Assembly (NCBI GenBank): GCA_016779985.1
Contig: JADHMP010000009.1
Location: 27,860 to 91,859, forward strand
Length of the DNA stretch: 64,000 nt
DNA from: JADHMP01 sp016779985
GTDB taxonomy: Bacteria; Bacteroidota; Bacteroidia; Flavobacteriales; Flavobacteriaceae
Direction: 5' to 3'
Position numbers and translations under genes: made by a program. Below the pieces are notes generated by a model, which worked only from the letters and a program-made list of their open reading frames with translations, searched no databases and was not told the origin of the DNA. Below, one piece after another: positions 35,985-44,200 of the stretch. Position 1 is the first letter of the stretch. Each line of letters opens with the position of its first letter.

Positions 35985-36662
35985 TTACATGATCCCATAT
36001 TTGTTAAAAGCTTCAACAGAGCTCATTCCAGCTTCAATGGATTTTCGTACTAAATTTTCACCATTCACTTTTTCATCAGCTAATTGAACTACTTCTTTTT
36101 CAATTTCTTGCGGAATAATGCAAACCCCGTCAATATCTCCAAAAACAATATCCCCTGGGGTGATAGCAACGTTGCCTATTTTTATGGGAATCCTGTAGTC
36201 AATTACTTTTCCTCTAGGGGCTTGATCCTGTGCATAGGTGCCATAGGAAAAGGTTGGAAAATTTAATTCCAATATACCAAGTGTATCTCTGGAGTAACCA
36301 TTCAAGACGGCTCCAGTTGCTCCACATTGTATAGCCCGTGTACTCATAAGTTCACCCCAAAGGGCATAGGTGGGGGTTCCACCAGTGCATAAATAAATTT
36401 CATTTTCTTTGAGTTGATCTAAAGCTTCGAGCATGAGTCCAAATGGTTTTTTGAGTGTTGCATTGTAGGAAGTTGAAGTGTTGTCTAGCGTATCTGTTTC
36501 AAGCACGGGCATTGCCCTTCCAACCACGGTCATGTCTTCTCTGAGTGGTTTTATTTTTGGATTTAAAAATTGATTTTGATATCCGAGTTGATCCATAATG
36601 TCTCCTACCACTGCGGTATATAAGTTCTTTTTAATGTGGTCTAAAAATTGTCTATCTTTCAT
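35985..36662 (-). CDS. RraA family protein, probable keto-acid aldolase
   Basis: A 225-residue protein of the RraA/HMG-aldolase fold. Signatures: DIMDQLG near 18-24, WGELMSTRAIQCGATGAVLN followed by GYSRD near 100-125 (catalytic Arg-Asp pair) and GDIVFGDIDGVCIIP near 173-187. Characterised catabolic members cleave 4-hydroxy-4-methyl-2-oxoglutarate-type acids to pyruvate, while others regulate RNase E; being within a catabolic operon favours the aldolase role. Sequence places it after the first SDR with 9 bases spacing. Confidence 0.83.
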   Translation of the reverse strand: MKDRQFLDHIKKNLYTAVVGDIMDQLGYQNQFLNPKIKPLREDMTVVGRAMPVLETDTLDNTSTSYNATLKKPFGLMLEALDQLKENEIYLCTGGTPTYALWGELMSTRAIQCGATGAVLNGYSRDTLGILELNFPTFSYGTYAQDQAPRGKVIDYRIPIKIGNVAITPGDIVFGDIDGVCIIPQEIEKEVVQLADEKVNGENLVRKSIEAGMSSVEAFNKYGIM

Positions 36663-36671
36663 GTTGTTATA

Positions 36672-37460
36672 TTAATAAGTAGCTCTTCCTCCGGAAATAT
36701 CAAATATAGCCCCAGTGTTAAAACTGGCTTCCTGTGAAACAATCCACAGACATAGTGCGGCCACTTCATCTACAGTGCCCGGTCTTTTCATAGGAATTTT
36801 ATTGACCATATAGGCTAACATTTTAGGATCGGTTTCGCTATTCATCTCACTAGAAATGAGCCCGGGGGCTACACCATTTACGGTGATATTGGTTTCGGCT
36901 AGTTCTTTTCCAAGGCCTTTCACCATCCCAATTAAGGCTGCTTTAGAGGCAGAATATCCAACCATACCAGGGTTTCCTTCTTTTCCTGCTATAGAGGCAA
37001 TGTGGAGTATCCGACCATAATTTCTTTCTTTCATTATGGGTATTACTGCTTTAGAGATGATAAAGGCTCCCACAAGATTGACGTTGATGACATGAATAAA
37101 ATCTTCCAGGTCATAATTTTCAATGGAACAATTAGAAGGCCCCACAATGCCAACAGTATTGATTAGAATATCAATTTTTTTGTGCGCGGTGTAAATTTTT
37201 TGAATGCACTCATTACAGTTTTTTTCATCAGAAACATCTAACGTATGGGCCTCTACTGCTCCGCCGCTTTTCAAAATTTGTTGCTTGAGCTGTTCGATCT
37301 CCTCGTTTAAAATATCAATGATAACAAGCTTGGCCCCTTCACTTGATAAACGGGTTGCTATGGCTTTTCCTATTCCTCTGCCGGCACCAAAAATGACAGC
37401 TATTTGATTTGTAAATCTCAACTTTTTTATAGTTAATTGGTTTAGTTGAAGCCTACTCAT
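36672..37460 (-). CDS. SDR family oxidoreductase, first gene of the operon
   Basis: A 262-residue short-chain dehydrogenase. A TTG at 37472 would give four more residues; I prefer the ATG at 37458-37460, because the TTG overlaps one arm of an upstream inverted repeat. The motifs are GAGRGIG near 25-31, NTVG where most SDRs have NNAG, Ser in HIASIAG and an intact YSASK. It heads the eight-gene operon. Probably a sugar-acid or hydroxy-acid dehydrogenase; substrate unknown. Confidence 0.84.
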   Translation of the reverse strand: MSRLQLNQLTIKKLRFTNQIAVIFGAGRGIGKAIATRLSSEGAKLVIIDILNEEIEQLKQQILKSGGAVEAHTLDVSDEKNCNECIQKIYTAHKKIDILINTVGIVGPSNCSIENYDLEDFIHVINVNLVGAFIISKAVIPIMKERNYGRILHIASIAGKEGNPGMVGYSASKAALIGMVKGLGKELAETNITVNGVAPGLISSEMNSETDPKMLAYMVNKIPMKRPGTVDEVAALCLWIVSQEASFNTGAIFDISGGRATY

Positions 37461-37470
37461 GCGGTGCCTC

Positions 37471-37523
37471 AAACCAACTACAATATATTAAAAATTACTT
37501 CGCTAGCACAGTATAGTTGGTTT
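37471..37523. promoter_or_regulatory. 10-bp perfect inverted repeat at the operon head
   Basis: AAACCAACTA (37471-37480) and TAGTTGGTTT (37514-37523) are exact complements separated by 33 bases, just before the start of the first SDR gene. Arms and position fit an operator or looped regulator site. No regulator gene lies next to it, and a promoter could not be placed with certainty. Confidence 0.45.
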
Positions 37524-37540
37524 ATTAATACACGGTTGGG

Positions 37541-37583
37541 TTGTATCCATTGGTGTAAAAGAAAAACCCTCAACTTGGGAGGG
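37541..37583. repeat. 43-bp repeat copy 1 with terminator hairpin
   Basis: Matches copy 2 (39593-39635) at 37 of 43 positions without gaps by my alignment. It contains the CCCTC/GAGGG hairpin (37567-37583), which on the minus strand is followed by TTTTTCTTTT, so it can terminate minus-strand transcription. It lies about 400 bases downstream of the protease-RimK stop. Confidence 0.65.
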
Positions 37584-37979
37584 CTAGTTTTAATATTAAT
37601 GCATTAGTCCATTTAATAACATATTGCTTCTAACGATCTTTTACCCATTCAGAACATCATAAATTCCGATAAGAAATAGAATTAAAGGCCATCTTATTTT
37701 CATTAGTTTACCTTTTTTTGGATAACGGCCACTAACAATTCAATATAATCATTGCTCTTTTAAACTCTAGAGGTAGTAGCTCTGTTTTTTTTTTTTTTGA
37801 ATTACAATTAACGGTTAGTATATCGACAGTAGGGCAATAGAAAGCGATAAACTTTCAATCTTGCACTTAGCCAAGCTAAACATTTCTATATTTAATTTTC
37901 TTTTTAATATCATAAATTTTAGCTTAACGGACTTTATTAAAAGCACCAAACCTTGATTAATTTCTAAACACCTTATTGG
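37584..37979. other. Intergenic stretch downstream of the protease-RimK gene
   Basis: About 400 bases of AT-rich sequence between repeat copy 1 and the stop of the protease-RimK gene. It includes a 12-base T run near 37788. I see no convincing gene in either strand, no tRNA and no further hairpin worth calling. Confidence 0.5.
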
Positions 37980-39368
37980 TTAGTCCTGAGGCATTATATT
38001 TTCCTTATAATTACACTTCTTTTCGATAGATTTTATCATCATTAGTGCGATATCTTTCTGGGTTGCTGTTTCTATGCCTTCTAATCCTGGAGATGAATTC
38101 ACTTCAAGAACTAAAGGTCCGCTAGATGAACGAATGATGTCTACCCCTGCTATACTTAATCCCATTGCTTTGGTCGCTTTGATAGCTATTTTACGTTCTT
38201 CAACTGTAGTTCTAACAATAGTTGAAGATCCACCTAAATGGACGTTTGCTCGGAATTCACCAGGAGGAGCCGTACGTTGCATTGAGGCAACTACCTTACC
38301 ATCAATGACAAAACAGCGTATGTCCTTCCCGTCTGCCTCTTTAATAAATTCTTGAACTAAAATATTGGCTTTTAAGCTTTTAAAAGCATTGATAACACTT
38401 TCTGCAGCTTTTTTTGTTTCGGCTAATACTACGCCTTTGCCCTGAGTCCCTTCTAATAACTTTACAATTAGTGGAGATCCGCCAACCATGTCGATTAAAT
38501 CATTTGTATCTAATGGTGAACTAGCAAATCCAGTTGTTGGTATTTTGACTCCTTTACTCAGTAATAATTGGAGTGAAAATAATTTATCTCTCGATTGAAT
38601 TATAGAATCGGAAGTATTGAGACAAAATACACCCATACTTTCAAAAAGGCGTAAAAGTGCACAAGCATAAAATGTTTGTGATGGTCTAATCCTTGGTATC
38701 ACCGCATCTAGAAATTCAATGATTTCGCCTCCACGATAATGAATTTGTGGAGTTGAAGCATCTAGCTTCATAAAACATTGACGAATATTATAAAATTCTA
38801 TTTGATGCCCTCTTTGTTCAGCAGCTTCTATTAGTCTTCTGTTACTATATAATTCACGGTTGGAAGCCAGTAAACCTATCCTAAGTCCTTTCGCAGTCTT
38901 TCTGAATCTTTTATAAGAATTAGAAATAATGCTATCACTTATGCTTCCTGATAAGAAACTTTCTTCGGGATCAACAATCAATCTTCCTTTCATTGCCTCT
39001 CGCCCCAACAACATACGATATCCCATAGAGTCCCTATTTGTAAGTGTTAATTCTATACTCCATGTGTGATTTCCTAAGGACATAAATGTTTGAATAACAA
39101 ATCGCTGTTCTCTGTTTCCAGTCGAACTTTTAACTACTCTCTTGTCTGTTACCAATGCGTTGCATTTAACCTTACACTTACCATCATTTTGAATAGGATA
39201 AACATCAAAGCTCACCCAAGCTTGTCCTTCCTTTTGGTAGGCTTGAATATTTAGAGCATGTAAACTAGAAGTCTTGGCTCCACTATCTATACGAGCTTTA
39301 ATATAAGGTATATTGAGTTCACTTAACGAAACCCATTCTTCTGAGCCAATTGTAACTTTTGAGTCCAT
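37980..39368 (-). CDS. rimK: Retropepsin-like (RimK-associated) protease domain fused to RimK-type ATP-grasp ligase
   Basis: A 462-residue fusion. Residues 1-150 form the zinc/aspartic-protease-like domain often encoded near rimK: an active-site-like DSGAKTSS at 28-35 and GREAMKGRLIVDP near 132-144. Residues about 165-455 are the ATP-grasp domain of RimK, which adds glutamate to ribosomal protein S6 or to small molecules; visible are PRIRPSQTFYACALLRLFE, KLLEGTQGKGVVLAE near 305 and LEVNSSPGLEGIE near 430. Fusion of these two domains in one chain is known in some bacteria. Substrate undetermined. Flanked by terminator repeats. Confidence 0.82.
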   Translation of the reverse strand: MDSKVTIGSEEWVSLSELNIPYIKARIDSGAKTSSLHALNIQAYQKEGQAWVSFDVYPIQNDGKCKVKCNALVTDKRVVKSSTGNREQRFVIQTFMSLGNHTWSIELTLTNRDSMGYRMLLGREAMKGRLIVDPEESFLSGSISDSIISNSYKRFRKTAKGLRIGLLASNRELYSNRRLIEAAEQRGHQIEFYNIRQCFMKLDASTPQIHYRGGEIIEFLDAVIPRIRPSQTFYACALLRLFESMGVFCLNTSDSIIQSRDKLFSLQLLLSKGVKIPTTGFASSPLDTNDLIDMVGGSPLIVKLLEGTQGKGVVLAETKKAAESVINAFKSLKANILVQEFIKEADGKDIRCFVIDGKVVASMQRTAPPGEFRANVHLGGSSTIVRTTVEERKIAIKATKAMGLSIAGVDIIRSSSGPLVLEVNSSPGLEGIETATQKDIALMMIKSIEKKCNYKENIMPQD

Positions 39369-39592
39369 TTAAAAAAATTTTCGCTAATGAATGAAATAAA
39401 TCAATCGGTTGTATTTAGTTTGATGTTAATTTAATGTCATAATAGTTTTAAATATGAATTAATATTTTGATCAATAGTAAAGATTAAAAAAACGTATAAC
39501 CCAACACCTATCCACAAATCTCCCCCCCCTTAAACTTCTACAAGAGAATCTTGGTTAGGTCAATGATAACAATAGTTTAGAAGAAATTTGAA

Positions 39593-39635
39593 TTGTGTTC
39601 ATTGGTAAAAAAGAAAAACCCTCCACTTAGGAGGG
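39593..39635. repeat. 43-bp repeat copy 2 with terminator hairpin
   Basis: Direct-repeat partner of 37541-37583, same orientation. Contains CCCTCC (39619-39624) pairing with GGAGGG (39630-39635), followed on the minus strand by TTTTTCTTTTTT, a strong terminator pattern. The similarity extends past the hairpin and T-run (ACCAATG and ACAA on the minus strand), which is more than a generic terminator needs. Confidence 0.65.
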
Positions 39636-40003
39636 TATTGGCAAACTTTGAAAACAGACTAATTTTTTTTTTAGAAATAGTGGTCTTTAATGAGCCACAA
39701 GAATTGATTACAAAAAAAGGTAACAACAATAAAAGTCCGAATTTTATCATCACATGAAAAATTTGAGGTTTTACAACTGTAACGATTTTTCTGGATGCGT
39801 TCTCTCCACCCGCAACTCTATTTTAAACCCAGTTTGCAAGGGTTACCTCCAAAATACAAACTTTGTGATTTATATCAAATCCCATCCCCATGTTTCAATA
39901 GAAAAACTGATTCCTAAAACCCTTACCCTTTCTTTGGATTAGGGAGACTGAAGAAATATTAGAAAGTAAAATGAATAAATTGTGCTAAAACCATACATTA
40001 AAA

Positions 40004-40041
40004 AACCCCTAAAACATTATATAATAATGAAATAGGGGGTT
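40004..40041 (-). terminator. Intrinsic terminator of tRNA-Ser
   Basis: Nested hairpin: outer AACCCCT/AGGGGTT pairing (one bulged base) and inner CATTAT/ATAATG. On the minus strand it is followed by a run of six T. It begins 12 bases after the tRNA 3' end. Confidence 0.75.
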
Positions 40042-40052
40042 ATCCAGTCAAG

Positions 40053-40137
40053 CGGAGAAAGAGGGATTCGAACCCCCGGAGGTGTGACCCTCAACAGTTT
40101 TCAAGACTGCCGCATTCGACCACTCTGCCATTTCTCC
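40053..40137 (-). tRNA. tRNA-Ser, anticodon UGA
   Basis: About 85 bases without encoded CCA. The acceptor stem GGAGAAA pairs with TTTCTCC (40054-40060) with a G discriminator (40053). The anticodon loop reads CTTGAAA with anticodon TGA in the CAGT/ACTG stem, the long variable arm of serine tRNAs (TTGAGGGTCACACCT region) and the T-loop GGTTCGAATCC are present. It decodes UCA codons. Confidence 0.95.
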
Positions 40138-40228
40138 TTTGAGCGAGCCGCAAATATACTATGCTTTTTTAGATTAGAAAATATTTCTTCGTTTCCTGCA
40201 TTCTGTAAAATAAGTTATCTTTTGCACA

Positions 40229-40984
40229 ATGAATGAACTTTGGGAAATTCTCCTTCTTTTTAGTATAGGTTTCATTGCCGGAATTATAAATACTCTCGCA
40301 GGTGGTGGCTCGTTGTTAACGCTACCTATATTGATTTTTTTAGGCTTACCGCCTCATGTTGCTAATGGTACCAACAGGATTGTAATTTTATTCCAGTCAA
40401 TCACAGGCACGCTTGGTTTTAAAAGTAAAAAAGTCAGTTCAGCACCACTTGATTTTTATTTAGGACTAACAGCAACACTTGGGTCTGTGTTAGGAGCACA
40501 AATTGCGATTGAAATGGAAGCAGCTTTATTTAATAAGATACTGGCGATTCTTATGGTTTGTGTGGGATTATTAATTCTGTTTCAAAAGAAACAAAACTCT
40601 TTTGAATTATCCCCTCAACTAGGAGGCAAAAAAAGAATAATATCAATGATACTCTTTTTTTTTGTAGGAATTTATGGGGGCTTTATTAATGCTGGAATCG
40701 GTTTTGTTATTCTTTTGATTCTTACACAAATAAATAATTTATCTATAACTCAAGCCAATTCAGTTAAAGTGGCAGTGGTCACAATTTATACCACAGCAGC
40801 TCTTTTACTTTTTACCTACAATCAGGCAGTATCGTGGAAACTAGGGTTGTGGATGGCTTTAGGTAGTGCCCTATCAGCATGGATCACCAGCCGCTGGTCT
40901 GTCAAAAAAGACGACCGAATGATTCGCTTGTTTTTATTTGTGATGGTTGTAATACTAGCAACCAAGCTCTGGTTAGATCAATAG
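40229..40984 (+). CDS. TauE/SafE family sulfite exporter-like membrane protein
   Basis: A 251-residue inner-membrane protein with about 8 hydrophobic segments. The TauE/SafE repeat is visible: GFIAGIINTLAGGGSLLTLPIL near 15-36 and the second half GIYGGFINAGIGFVILLIL near 145-164. Family members export sulfoacetate, sulfite or other organic anions. Its end overlaps the ribB end by 7 bases in convergent orientation. Substrate unknown. Divergent from tRNA-Ser. Confidence 0.85.
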   Translation: MNELWEILLLFSIGFIAGIINTLAGGGSLLTLPILIFLGLPPHVANGTNRIVILFQSITGTLGFKSKKVSSAPLDFYLGLTATLGSVLGAQIAIEMEAALFNKILAILMVCVGLLILFQKKQNSFELSPQLGGKKRIISMILFFFVGIYGGFINAGIGFVILLILTQINNLSITQANSVKVAVVTIYTTAALLLFTYNQAVSWKLGLWMALGSALSAWITSRWSVKKDDRMIRLFLFVMVVILATKLWLDQ

Positions 40985-42108
40985 CCAACTTGTCCCTCTA
41001 TTGTTAATCCATATCCTGTTATACCGATACGTTGAGGTTGTTTGGTGTTACTAATGACACGCAGTTTTTTGATGTTTAAATCATGAAGAATTTGCGCACC
41101 GATGCCATAATCTTTATCATCCATGCTCAACGGTGGCGCCTTCATGACTTCACCTTTGTTTTGCAGCTCTTTTAGTGTTTGAATGCGGGACAAAAGATCT
41201 TCAGGCACTTGTTCTTTATTGATAAAAAGCATTGCCCCTTTGCCTTCTTTTTTAATGACTTCAAAAATTGAATCAAGACCTTGCTGTTCACCCACGGTCA
41301 GCATCCCTAAAATATCATTGCTGATTTTAGAAGAATGGATTCTTGTTAAAACACTTTCTTCTTCGTTCCATTCACCATAGGTTAGTGCTAAATGGATTAT
41401 TTTATTGGTTGTTTGTTCATAGGCTCTCAATCGAAATTTTCCATATAAGGTTTCAATTGAAGTATCTATTTTTTTGACTATCAAGCTGTCTTTTTGCATT
41501 CTATAAGAGACCAGATCTTCAATAGAAACAATTTTAAGATTTAATTTTTTTGCCACCTGTTGCAATTCTTGCAAGCGTGCCATACTGCCATCTTCATTCA
41601 TTATTTCTACAATAACACCCGCAGGTTTCAGACCTGCAAGGCGAGCAAAATCAATAGCCGCTTCTGTATGCCCTGTTCTTCTTAAAACGCCTCCTTCTTT
41701 GGCAATTAGAGGAAAAATATGTCCTGGTCGTGAAAGGTCTTTTGCTTTTGTTTTTGGATCAAGAAGGGCAGCAATTGTTCTAGCTCTATCTTTTGCTGAA
41801 ATTCCTGTAGTAACCCCCTCTCCTTTGAGGTCTACAGAAACAGTAAATGCGGTTTCCATCGGGTCAGTATTGTCAGATACCATTTTTTCAAGGGCAAGGG
41901 CTTTGGATCTCTCTTCTGAAATAGGAGTACAAATCAATCCACGACCATGGGTTGCCATAAAATTGATCATCTCAGGCGTAACCTTTTCTGCAGCAGCAAC
42001 AAAATCGCCTTCATTTTCTCTAGCAGCGTCATCAACTACTATAATTACCTCTCCTCTGGCAATCGCATCTATTGCTTCCTCAATTGTGTCTAAAGGATTA
42101 TTTGTCAT
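40978..42108 (-). CDS. ribB: 3,4-Dihydroxy-2-butanone-4-phosphate synthase with degenerate GTP cyclohydrolase II domain
   Basis: A 376-residue riboflavin biosynthesis protein. The N-terminal 200 residues are a full DHBP synthase: AIARGEVIIVVDDAARENEG near 14-33 and FMATHGRGLICTPIS near 50-64, plus RTGHTEAAIDFARLAG. The C-terminal domain keeps the GCHII layout (YGIGAQILHDLNIKKLRVIS near 335-354) but lacks the three zinc cysteines and the RQEGRG motif, so it probably has no cyclohydrolase activity; this form is common in Bacteroidetes. Start overlaps the LptF/G stop by 11 bases. Confidence 0.9.
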   Translation of the reverse strand: MTNNPLDTIEEAIDAIARGEVIIVVDDAARENEGDFVAAAEKVTPEMINFMATHGRGLICTPISEERSKALALEKMVSDNTDPMETAFTVSVDLKGEGVTTGISAKDRARTIAALLDPKTKAKDLSRPGHIFPLIAKEGGVLRRTGHTEAAIDFARLAGLKPAGVIVEIMNEDGSMARLQELQQVAKKLNLKIVSIEDLVSYRMQKDSLIVKKIDTSIETLYGKFRLRAYEQTTNKIIHLALTYGEWNEEESVLTRIHSSKISNDILGMLTVGEQQGLDSIFEVIKKEGKGAMLFINKEQVPEDLLSRIQTLKELQNKGEVMKAPPLSMDDKDYGIGAQILHDLNIKKLRVISNTKQPQRIGITGYGLTIEGQVGY

Positions 42109-43561
42109 TAAATTTTATTTTTTTAAAACGTTGTTTGAAAAACTTTGCGATTTTTTGAATCCTCAAAAATAGAGAATCAAATGAAACAAACCCTTTGTCA
42201 GAAGAAGCTCTTTGTGTTAGAAAAATAGCAAAAGGGGTTAGAATTAATGTGGATAACCAAGCACCAACAACTGGGTTTAGACTATTGTCTTCAGCTGCAT
42301 TTTTACCAAAGACGCCAATAAAATGATAGGTTAAAAAAATGATGACAGATAAAACAAGGGGCATTCCTATTCCTCCTTTTCTGACAATTGCTCCCAAAGG
42401 AGCTCCAATAAGAAAAAGTAAAATTGAGGCAAAAACTAATGAATACTTGTCTTCCAATACAATTTTATGTTGATTAATGTTTTTTTGTGTTACAAAATAA
42501 AGTTGTCTTTTTCGATTTAAATCCCGCAAATAGGGTCTTAGTTGATCGATACCCGTGGTGAGAATTTGATTGTATTTCCAAGGAGCATCATCCTCTAAAA
42601 AATCTAATGGATTTTTAGGAAAAGTATCAATGCTAACAGCATTGGGTGTCAGTCTTTGTACATCTCCGATGATGCTCGATTTCACAAAGTTTTCACTGAA
42701 GGCAGCACGTTCTTCTTTAAAATCACGTTCCAAGGTATCTATACTAATTTTGAGTTGATCAGTTTTTTGCATTCTAAACGAGCTCTTAATGTCCTCAGCT
42801 TCCAAATCGACGTCATTGAAATTGGAAAGATCAATGTTCATTATATATTCTTCAAAATAGACTTTAGCGTGAGGAACTCTGGCTTGATCAGATTTTTTTT
42901 TAGCTTTTATAGATTCATATCGATTTCCTTCAAAAAGAACTAGTTGTAAATTGTCATCAGTAGTTTTGCTTCTGAGCTCACCCCGTTTTGCTTTTATCAC
43001 AGTGCGGTTGATTCTATCGGGATAATATTCATGAATAATTACATCTTCGAGAAACCTTTTATTTTCTCCATACTTTTTTTCCACCTTGATATTAATATTG
43101 CCCACTTCATTAAAAATCCCTTCTCTAATGGCTAACTCAGGTTTTAGTTTTTTTAAGTTTTTCCTCAAATTATATGACTTTAATTCGCCATAGGGAATCA
43201 CATGATTGGAAAAATAAAAAGAGCCAATGCCTAAGATGATGTGAAAAATAAATAAGCCGGTCAAAGCACGTTGCAGAGATATACCCGTTGATTTCATTGC
43301 GGCAAACTCATAATTTTCTGCAAAGCTGCCATAGGTCATCAAAGAGGCAATAAGAACCGACATGGGCAAGACCATAGGGACAAGTTTGGGTGAGAAATAG
43401 AGTAGAAATTTGGAAATAATAATCAGGTCTAATCCTTTTCCTGCTAATTCATCGATATATAACCAAAAGGTTTGTACAACAAAAATGACCATACAAATGA
43501 CGAAAACAGCAGCCAATCTTGACAAGTAACTTTTTAAAATGTAGCGATCTATAATTTTCAA
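42098..43561 (-). CDS. LptF/LptG family lipopolysaccharide export permease
   Basis: A 487-residue inner-membrane permease with three segments near the N-terminus (about 12-32, 58-78, 100-120), a long periplasmic middle (about 135-370) and three more near the end. The opening MKIIDRYILKSYL is typical of LptF/LptG, which with LptB2 extract LPS. Start codon is TTG at 43559-43561, right after the carrier gene stop; no ATG upstream fits. It follows the LolA-like gene in a lipid-transport set with ftsK. Confidence 0.85.
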   Translation of the reverse strand: MKIIDRYILKSYLSRLAAVFVICMVIFVVQTFWLYIDELAGKGLDLIIISKFLLYFSPKLVPMVLPMSVLIASLMTYGSFAENYEFAAMKSTGISLQRALTGLFIFHIILGIGSFYFSNHVIPYGELKSYNLRKNLKKLKPELAIREGIFNEVGNINIKVEKKYGENKRFLEDVIIHEYYPDRINRTVIKAKRGELRSKTTDDNLQLVLFEGNRYESIKAKKKSDQARVPHAKVYFEEYIMNIDLSNFNDVDLEAEDIKSSFRMQKTDQLKISIDTLERDFKEERAAFSENFVKSSIIGDVQRLTPNAVSIDTFPKNPLDFLEDDAPWKYNQILTTGIDQLRPYLRDLNRKRQLYFVTQKNINQHKIVLEDKYSLVFASILLFLIGAPLGAIVRKGGIGMPLVLSVIIFLTYHFIGVFGKNAAEDNSLNPVVGAWLSTLILTPFAIFLTQRASSDKGFVSFDSLFLRIQKIAKFFKQRFKKIKFNDK

Positions 43562-43564
43562 AAC

Positions 43565-44200
43565 CTACTCGTTTATATAATAATCCGGATAGTTGTTTGG
43601 TTTAAAAGAGAAAAAATCTTCTGCAATGGGTTGATTGACCATTTGATTGTTAAGCGTCAATGTGGTTTGCGTTCCGTTACTTCCTACTTCAATCAATCGG
43701 TATATGGAGAGTGCCCTGACATCAATTCCTAAAAGTAAGTGTTTAATGTCTGGATTTTCCTCACTTGGAATAAGCTTTATGTATTGAATTGATCTACCCT
43801 TTACAGATTGTTTAATGTCCATTTGATAGTCATAGCCCTCCAAATAAAACCGAAGCAACTCATTTGGATTAATACCCAAATCGTCTTCGCTATTATCAGA
43901 TACTGTAATTTCTTCATTTTCAGGAACAATAGTATATGTTTTTTCTCCATCAAAGAGTTGAGTCATTCCCATAAAATCTAATTTATATCGCTCTCCAGAA
44001 ACCACCACCTTGCCTTTGGTCTCCTGTCTAATATCTTCTTGTCGGTTATTTAAAACGTAGGTGAAATTAAATTGTTGATTGTCAAAGTGGCTCATTTTTT
44101 CAGCTACAGCATCCAATATTTTTTTTGCCTCCATAGAAGTTTGCCCTTCTAGAGGAAGTAAATTTAAAGTGAGCGCAAGGACTAAAAACTTTAATTTCAT
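43565..44200 (-). CDS. LolA-like outer-membrane lipoprotein carrier
   Basis: A 211-residue periplasmic protein with signal peptide (MKLKFLVLALTLNLLPLEG). The fold signs of LolA are present: DNQQFNFTYVLNNRQED near 39-55, GKVVVSGERYKLDFMGMTQLFDGEKTYTI near 62-90. LolA binds lipoproteins released from the inner membrane and takes them to the outer membrane. Start overlaps the ftsK stop (4 bases), the LptF/G start follows 3 bases later. Flavobacteria often place it next to ftsK. Confidence 0.83.
   Translation of the reverse strand: MKLKFLVLALTLNLLPLEGQTSMEAKKILDAVAEKMSHFDNQQFNFTYVLNNRQEDIRQETKGKVVVSGERYKLDFMGMTQLFDGEKTYTIVPENEEITVSDNSEDDLGINPNELLRFYLEGYDYQMDIKQSVKGRSIQYIKLIPSEENPDIKHLLLGIDVRALSIYRLIEVGSNGTQTTLTLNNQMVNQPIAEDFFSFKPNNYPDYYINE

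Larger units (their letters stand above)
39369..40052. other. Long intergenic region with repeat and terminators
   Basis: 684 bases between the protease-RimK start and tRNA-Ser. It holds the second repeat copy (39593-39635) and the tRNA terminator (40004-40041). A 62-codon plus-strand frame at 39754-39942 has no coding look (odd composition, no ribosome binding site, no relation to neighbours), so I do not call it. Confidence 0.5.

Noticed and set aside
39754..39942. 62-codon plus-strand open frame
   Set aside because: No ribosome binding site, no recognisable motif, odd composition; lies in a terminator- and repeat-containing spacer.
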